Source: an uncultured Lachnospiraceae bacterium
Lineage (GTDB): Bacteria; Bacillota; Clostridia; Lachnospirales; Lachnospiraceae
Direction of reading: 5' to 3'
Assembly (NCBI GenBank): GCA_910583835.1
Contig: CAJTYM010000085.1
Coordinates: 1 to 5,928 of the forward strand
Length of the DNA stretch: 5,928 nt
A program made the translations under genes and the position numbers. The notes under the pieces are model-generated. The model did not search any database and was not told the DNA's origin. It saw only the letters and a list, made by a program, of their open reading frames with translations. Below are positions 3,367-5,928 of the stretch, one piece after another. The first letter of the stretch is position 1. Every line of letters starts with the position of its first letter.

Positions 3367-3732
3367 TTGAACAACAGAATAAAAGTCCTCAGAACAGAAT
3401 TGGGGCTTACGCAACAAGAATTTGCTGATAGATTAGGAATAAAGCGTGGAGGTATTTCTAATTATGAAATCGGCAGAAACGAACCATCTGATTCTGTAAT
3501 GTCACTTATCTGCCGAGAATTTGATGTAAATGAAGAATGGCTCCGCACTGGCATCGGAGACATGTTTCTCCCAGCCGACCGGAACATAAACATTGCACGG
3601 CTGACAAAGCAGCTATTGAGTGAAGAAAGCGATTCTTTCAAAAACCGCTTGGTTTCTATGCTGGCAAATTTATCTGAGGAGGAATGGGAACTTTTGGAAC
3701 GCAAAGCGAAAGAATTGGTCCAGGATACATAA
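3367..3732 (+). CDS. XRE-family phage repressor (CI-like), 121 aa, TTG start
   Basis: Second repressor-type protein. From the TTG it reads MNNRIKVLRTELGLTQQEFA, with the HTH pair LTQQEFADRLGIKRGGISNY (about 14-33), the EIGRNEPSDSVMSLICREFD segment and GIGDMF at about 60-65. A helical tail (IARLTKQLLSEESDSFKNRL, then LSEEEWELLERKAKELVQ) should mediate dimerisation. There is no S24 peptidase domain. The TTG is chosen because AAAGGTGGT lies seven bases upstream and because the promoter at 3308-3336 is downstream of the only earlier ATG. A rare start codon may hold the amount low. It is divergent from the promoter of the broken gene 2993-3172 and converges on gene 3771-3872 with a terminator in between. 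It resembles the repressor 2591-2935 in plan but differs clearly in the recognition helix (KRGGISNYE versus SGGAITNME). Confidence 0.88.
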   Translation: MNNRIKVLRTELGLTQQEFADRLGIKRGGISNYEIGRNEPSDSVMSLICREFDVNEEWLRTGIGDMFLPADRNINIARLTKQLLSEESDSFKNRLVSMLANLSEEEWELLERKAKELVQDT

Positions 3733-3764
3733 AGAACCGCCCTCTGCATTTCTGCAAAGGACGG
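3729..3764 (-). terminator. Leftward Rho-independent terminator with GAAA loop
   Basis: On the minus strand CCGTCCTTTGCA, loop GAAA, TGCAGAGGGCGG form a 12-pair RNA stem (two G-U pairs) followed by TTCTTTAT. It begins six bases after the stop of gene 3771-3872 and ends that leftward transcript. On the plus strand the two wobble pairs become A-C mismatches and no T run follows, so it works mainly leftward; it also overlaps the end of the repressor gene. Confidence 0.82.
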
Positions 3765-3770
3765 CTGCGG

Positions 3771-3872
3771 TTAGGATTCGAGGAATATTTTTAATAATGT
3801 GTATATGTATTTTAGATGGTCCTCATTTTCTAATCTGCGTACTAATTCAATGATTTTTCCTTTGTAATCCAT
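3771..3872 (-). CDS. Very small protein, 33 aa
   Basis: A 33-residue protein: MDYKGKIIELVRRLENEDHL then KYIYTLLKIFLES. It should be a pair of amphipathic helices, basic at the start, aromatic and hydrophobic at the end. AAAGGAGGGG stands just upstream of the ATG, and TTGCAA, 16 bases, TATAAT forms its own promoter; a clean terminator follows. Similar short 'DYK.KIIE.....E...YIY' proteins are, from memory, widespread beside small regulators in Clostridia prophages and mobile elements, with no known role. It lies 85 bases downstream of the XRE gene 3958-4155 in the same direction, so the pair may be co-regulated through the palindrome at 3939-3956. The size is below usual gene-finder limits, so it is easily missed. 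Confidence 0.75.
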   Translation of the reverse strand: MDYKGKIIELVRRLENEDHLKYIYTLLKIFLES

Positions 3873-3895
3873 CTACTCTCCCCTCCTTTGCCGAC

Positions 3896-3923
3896 ATTAT
3901 AACTCAAATCCAGCAGATTGCAA
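3896..3923 (-). promoter_or_regulatory. Promoter of the 33-residue gene
   Basis: Minus strand TTGCAA (3923-3918), 16-base spacer, TATAAT (3901-3896), start point near 3889, just before the ribosome site of gene 3771-3872. Confidence 0.7.
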
Positions 3924-3929
3924 TGGCTC

Positions 3930-3956
3930 TTCCAAATATTTCCAATATCTTGGAAA
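3930..3956. promoter_or_regulatory. 18-base palindrome plus extra half-site, probable operator
   Basis: TTTCCAA-TATC-TTGGAAA (3939-3956) is a perfect inverted repeat, and a further TTCCAA lies at 3930-3935, one helical turn away. It sits between the stop of the XRE gene 3958-4155 and the -35 of gene 3771-3872. No T run follows on either strand, so operator is more likely than terminator; the adjacent XRE protein is the obvious candidate to bind it. Confidence 0.6.
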
Positions 3957-3957
3957 T

Positions 3958-4155
3958 TTATTTATAAGGGCTCTCGTATAAATCGCTTATCCGACAGCCC
4001 AGAGCCTTTGCAATTATTTCCAGTTGCTCTATTGTCGGCGACACTTTACCGTTTTCTATATTGTTGAGGGTGCTTTTGCTTATTCCGGTCAGTTCAGACA
4101 ATTCCATGAGCGTTACGTTCTTTCTGTCCCTGGCATACCAGGTAAGGATTTCCAT
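3958..4155 (-). CDS. Small XRE-family regulator, 65 aa
   Basis: A minimal single-domain XRE protein. It reads MEILTWYARDRKNVTLMELS, then the HTH ELTGISKSTLNNIENGKVSP (about 21-40), then IEQLEIIAKALGCRISDLYE. Nearly all 65 residues are the DNA-binding domain, so dimerisation must come from the same fold. The pattern 'LS..TGISKSTL..IENGK.SPT...LE.IAKAL.....DLY' is textbook for this family and strongly conserved. GGAGG lies nine bases before the ATG. It is divergent from the membrane protein gene 4301-5323 (145 bases between the starts) and followed by the palindrome and the 33-residue gene. Likely roles are self-control and control of gene 3771-3872 and possibly of 4301-5323. Confidence 0.88.
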   Translation of the reverse strand: MEILTWYARDRKNVTLMELSELTGISKSTLNNIENGKVSPTIEQLEIIAKALGCRISDLYESPYK

Positions 4156-4300
4156 AGTGTTTTACCTCCGCGTTATATTATTTGCTTTGGACAGATAATT
4201 AACACACAAGGAAGATATACTTGCCATGGAATAATCCGTTTTCGCTTTATCATTTATGTATCGCAATTATTAAAACGCTAAACTATGAGAGGTATAACAA
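4156..4300. promoter_or_regulatory. Divergent intergenic region between XRE regulator and membrane protein
   Basis: 145 AT-rich bases. On the minus strand TAATAT (4180-4175) is a reasonable -10 for the regulator, but its -35 is poor. On the plus strand TATTAA and TTTATC sequences around 4240-4275 are possible -10s with no good -35. The ribosome site of the membrane protein, GAGAGGT, is at 4287-4293. No repeat or hairpin stands out. Confidence 0.3.
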
Positions 4301-5323
4301 ATGAAGAACAAAAAAGTAATCATTATTATCGCTGTGGTTGTTGTTTTAGGAATTATTGGCTCTTTCGGCAGTTCGGACGATGAATCCCCCAACACCACTG
4401 AAAGTACAAACATTGAAACAGATAAAGCAGAAGTGGAACAAGATGCTACCTCAGCATCTCAATCTGAGGATATAAGCAGTGAAAAAACAGTTGACAATTT
4501 TGTAAAGGAAATAAAAAATCTTATAGCAGATGATATCGGAGAAGGCGAATCTATTACAGATGTAAAACTTAATGATAAAGATTTATGCATACAGGTAGAT
4601 ATAAGTGATGGTGATACATCTATACTTACATTGGACGATCTAGCCATATCAAGAACCAGTTCCATTACGGATGACATTCTTGGTTTAGAGGATTATGATG
4701 AATTGTGGGAAACAATCACAGTTGACTTTGGAAATATCGGAAAAATCACAAACAGTAAGGCTGATATAGAAACTAACGAGTACGGCTTGCGTTACTTCCC
4801 TCCTGAAAACTTCATAATCGAAAACAATAGCAGTGACGGAAACGACAGCGACACAAATCCAGAAACACCGAAAAATGAAAAGGCTATTGAATATGATAAA
4901 TTGCAACAATTATATTTAGAGATTGATTCAGAAATGAGCTATTCAGAAATGGTAACTTTGGTACAATCTACTGGGCTTCCATACAGTGAAGCAAAATATA
5001 ATGGAAGTCGTATTGTACAAGTCGCTTTCACTGAAGAATCTACAGCTCAAAAATACAAAAAAGAAAATGGCAGTTATGTAGAAATTATTTACATTTATCC
5101 AGAAAACGAAAACAGTGCCAACGATGTATTGGATAAATACTCATTTGGCACTTGTGTATACTGTCCAAACGATTGTTCAATGGAACTAATAAATCATATC
5201 TCTGGTAGTTATTTCTCATATCGAGAATCCGGAAAATATATTTCCGATTTAGGCAACGACCTAAAATTAGATAAAAGCATGAGCAAGGAACAGCAACTTG
5301 AATATTATTTTACTAACAAATAG
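4301..5323 (+). CDS. Membrane-anchored acidic extracytoplasmic protein, 340 aa, unknown function
   Basis: Largest gene in the window. Residues 1-5 are basic (MKNKK), 6-22 are one hydrophobic helix (VIIIIAVVVVLGIIGSF), and no lipobox Cys follows, so it is probably an N-terminal anchor with the rest outside the cell. Residues 23-62 form a Ser/Thr/Asp/Glu linker, followed by a domain to about 175 (TVDNFVKEIKNLIADDIGEG onward), a second low-complexity linker (NNSSDGNDSDTNPETPKNEK, about 177-196), and a C-terminal domain starting DSEMSYSEMVTLVQSTGLPY. That last piece has the '(M)SY.E....LV...G.P' outline of BamE/BLIP-like small domains, a weak resemblance only. Three Cys are clustered near residues 285-292 (CVYCPNDC). 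GAGAGGT precedes the ATG. AT-rich and between two repressor units, it is in the usual place of lysogenic conversion or superinfection-exclusion genes; that role is inferred. Confidence 0.85.
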   Translation: MKNKKVIIIIAVVVVLGIIGSFGSSDDESPNTTESTNIETDKAEVEQDATSASQSEDISSEKTVDNFVKEIKNLIADDIGEGESITDVKLNDKDLCIQVDISDGDTSILTLDDLAISRTSSITDDILGLEDYDELWETITVDFGNIGKITNSKADIETNEYGLRYFPPENFIIENNSSDGNDSDTNPETPKNEKAIEYDKLQQLYLEIDSEMSYSEMVTLVQSTGLPYSEAKYNGSRIVQVAFTEESTAQKYKKENGSYVEIIYIYPENENSANDVLDKYSFGTCVYCPNDCSMELINHISGSYFSYRESGKYISDLGNDLKLDKSMSKEQQLEYYFTNK

Positions 5324-5363
5324 TTTAAAGCTATGATGGCAATTAAAAAAAAGGCAATTGCAC

Positions 5364-5411
5364 TAAACATATATTATATTTTATGCTAAAATGCAATATA
5401 TTGTATACAAT
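5364..5411 (+). promoter_or_regulatory. Extended -10 promoter with palindromic operator for repressor 5604-5834
   Basis: TAAACA (5364-5369) and TAAAAT (5387-5392) have 17 bases between them, with TGC before the -10 (extended -10). At the expected start point lie two overlapping perfect palindromes, CAATATATTG (5394-5403) and ATTGTATACAAT (5400-5411). A protein bound here would block initiation, fitting self-control by the downstream XRE protein. The leader would be about 200 bases, which is long. Confidence 0.5.
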
Positions 5412-5607
5412 GATTAAAACTCTTTCTATCTTAGTAGAAAATGCCCAACAACTTAACATAATTTCTCTGGGAAGCATATTGCATTCTATAGCATACATCC
5501 AGCATGTTTGCACACCAAAACCCCCAGAAAGCAGTCCTATGGATTCTTTTGAATTGAAGCATCCTAGGGCAGCATTAAAATATATCTCGAAAGAAGTGAT
5601 ACCATGA
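5410..5607 (+). CDS. Doubtful leader ORF, 65 aa, overlapping the repressor start by ATGA
   Basis: The frame MIKTLSILVENAQQLNIISL continues to a PRAALKYISKEVIP end and its TGA overlaps the repressor ATG in the ATGA fashion seen in coupled genes. Against it: no ribosome site before the ATG at 5410, the ATG lies within the palindrome at the start point, and it contains the repeated non-coding-looking motif AGCATATTGCATTC. Coupling would still need a start. I regard it as probably not a gene. Confidence 0.18.
   Translation: MIKTLSILVENAQQLNIISLGSILHSIAYIQHVCTPKPPESSPMDSFELKHPRAALKYISKEVIP
5473..5486 (+). repeat. AGCATATTGCATTC motif, copy 1
   Basis: Identical to 5883-5896; flanks are also similar (TCTC, GGGAAG or GGGGAG before, YAT after). 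This copy lies in the repressor leader and lacks a -10 at the right distance, so it is a possible second operator rather than a promoter. Confidence 0.6.
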
Positions 5608-5834
5608 GTTTTCCCGAACAGTTGAAAAAGGCTAGACTGGACAAAGATTACACTCAGAAACAAGTTGCTGCCCTGATTGGAGTTGCCAACAGCACCTACC
5701 ACGGCTATGAAACAGGCAGGCGGGAACCCGACATTGCCAGCATAAGGTTGCTTGCCAATATTTTTGGTACTTCTGCCGACATCCTCCTCGAAACTGATTT
5801 CAGGCAAGACCAGCCCAGTAACGTAAAGCATTGA
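5604..5834 (+). CDS. XRE-family repressor, 76 aa
   Basis: A 76-residue single-domain XRE protein: FPEQLKKARLDKDYTQKQVA (helices 1-2), ALIGVANSTYHGYETGRREP (recognition helix and loop), then DIASIRLLANIFGTSADILL. The motif 'R....ytQ..vA..iGv...tY..yE.GrreP....l..lA..f..s.D.LL' is classic for this family. After residue 66 only a short polar tail, RQDQPSNVKH, remains, with no peptidase or dimerisation domain. The ribosome site AAAGAAGTGAT resembles the 16S complement with one or two mismatches. It is preceded by the palindrome promoter 5364-5411 and followed, after about 55 bases, by a strong rightward promoter carrying the repeated motif. It is probably the master regulator of whatever lies to the right. 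Confidence 0.88.
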   Translation: MSFPEQLKKARLDKDYTQKQVAALIGVANSTYHGYETGRREPDIASIRLLANIFGTSADILLETDFRQDQPSNVKH

Positions 5835-5882
5835 CAGTCCTTAGCCACTCTGCTGTACATTTCAACAGAAAATCTCCCGGGG

Positions 5883-5896
5883 AGCATATTGCATTC
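5883..5896 (+). repeat. AGCATATTGCATTC motif, copy 2
   Basis: Second copy, 410 bases after the first. It covers the -35 box (TTGCAT) of the edge promoter, where a bound repressor would exclude polymerase. Confidence 0.6.
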
Positions 5897-5917
5897 CATT
5901 CCTGCATATGCTATAAT
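5889..5917 (+). promoter_or_regulatory. Strong rightward promoter at the right edge
   Basis: TTGCAT (5889-5894), 17 bases, TATAAT (5912-5917), with TGC directly before the -10 (extended). The transcript would begin about 5924 and drive a gene outside the window. A 4-base stem TGCC-GATA-GGCA (5917-5928) covers the start point. Confidence 0.78.
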
Positions 5918-5928
5918 GCCGATAGGCA

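Larger units (their letters stand above)
5324..5603. other. 280-base AT-rich leader region of the last repressor
   Basis: It holds a direct GGCAATT pair around an A run (5339-5360), a promoter and palindromes near 5364-5411, and the first copy of AGCATATTGCATTC (5473-5486). A frame from ATG 5410 runs to TGA 5607, overlapping the ATG of the repressor as ATGA, but it has no ribosome site and its composition is unconvincing. No hairpin with a T run is seen, so how transcripts of 4301-5323 end is unclear. Confidence 0.5.

Noticed and set aside
5339..5360. GGCAATT around an A run as a terminator for 4301-5323
   Set aside because: The arms GCAATT and AATTGC are short with an A-rich loop and no T run follows.
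5343..5831. Leftward frame of 162 codons covering the last repressor and its leader
   Set aside because: The opposite strand encodes an unmistakable XRE protein and has the promoter and ribosome site; this frame has no start signals.
1..5928. CRISPR array, tRNA, rRNA, insertion sequence or attachment site
   Set aside because: No regularly spaced repeats, no cloverleaf or rRNA-like sequence, no transposase frame and no recognisable att core seen on either strand.

Overview
The window reads as the immunity and early-control region of a temperate phage, prophage remnant or integrative element in a Gram-positive host, most likely a clostridial (Lachnospiraceae-like) Firmicute. The grounds are strong AGGAGG-type ribosome binding sites, textbook -35/-10 promoters with 17-base spacers, many genes of 33-120 codons, and four small XRE/Cro-CI regulators in under 5 kb. 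No integrase, replication, packaging or structural gene is visible, so phage versus conjugative element cannot be decided. Base composition is patchy: the left third is GC-richer and the right half AT-rich, as expected of a mosaic.

Left part (1-2470): a mainly leftward series of small early-type genes: the 5' tip of a gene leaving the window (1-7), an excisionase-like protein (21-209), a 53-residue protein (224-385), a small membrane protein coupled to a Cro-like XRE protein (785-1196), a 63-residue protein (1409-1600), a 117-residue protein (1914-2267) and a 55-residue protein (2301-2468). Two short rightward genes (484-804 and 1781-1948) interrupt this order. A 42-base promoter-plus-hairpin module occurs twice in rightward orientation (1247-1288 and 1718-1759). 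A sequence marking the end of the 55-residue gene occurs three times, each time just upstream of a leftward gene start.

Middle (2470-3770): two lambda-like divergent switches in tandem. Each has a leftward consensus promoter, a rightward promoter driving an XRE repressor without a protease domain (2591-2935 and 3367-3732), and three direct-repeat half-sites spaced 21 and 31-32 bases. The leftward gene of the second switch (2993-3172) has a stop at codon 3 and appears newly inactivated. Terminators at 2948-2974 and 3729-3764 insulate the units.

Right (3770-5928): a leftward pair, a 65-residue XRE regulator (3958-4155) and a 33-residue protein (3771-3872) with its own promoter next to an 18-base palindrome. 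Then comes a rightward 340-residue membrane-anchored, acidic, probably extracytoplasmic protein (4301-5323), a reasonable superinfection-exclusion candidate. Last is a rightward XRE repressor (5604-5834) with a palindrome at its own promoter and a repeated motif on both sides of it. The second copy of that motif overlaps a strong rightward promoter at the right edge, for a gene outside the window.

Inference: the repressors 2591-2935 and 3367-3732 each probably shut off the leftward promoter facing them, and the regulator 5604-5834 probably acts on itself and on the edge promoter. The most noteworthy signal is the stacking of several independent repressor/operator cassettes with duplicated promoters and boundary sequences, which looks like modular exchange of immunity units.
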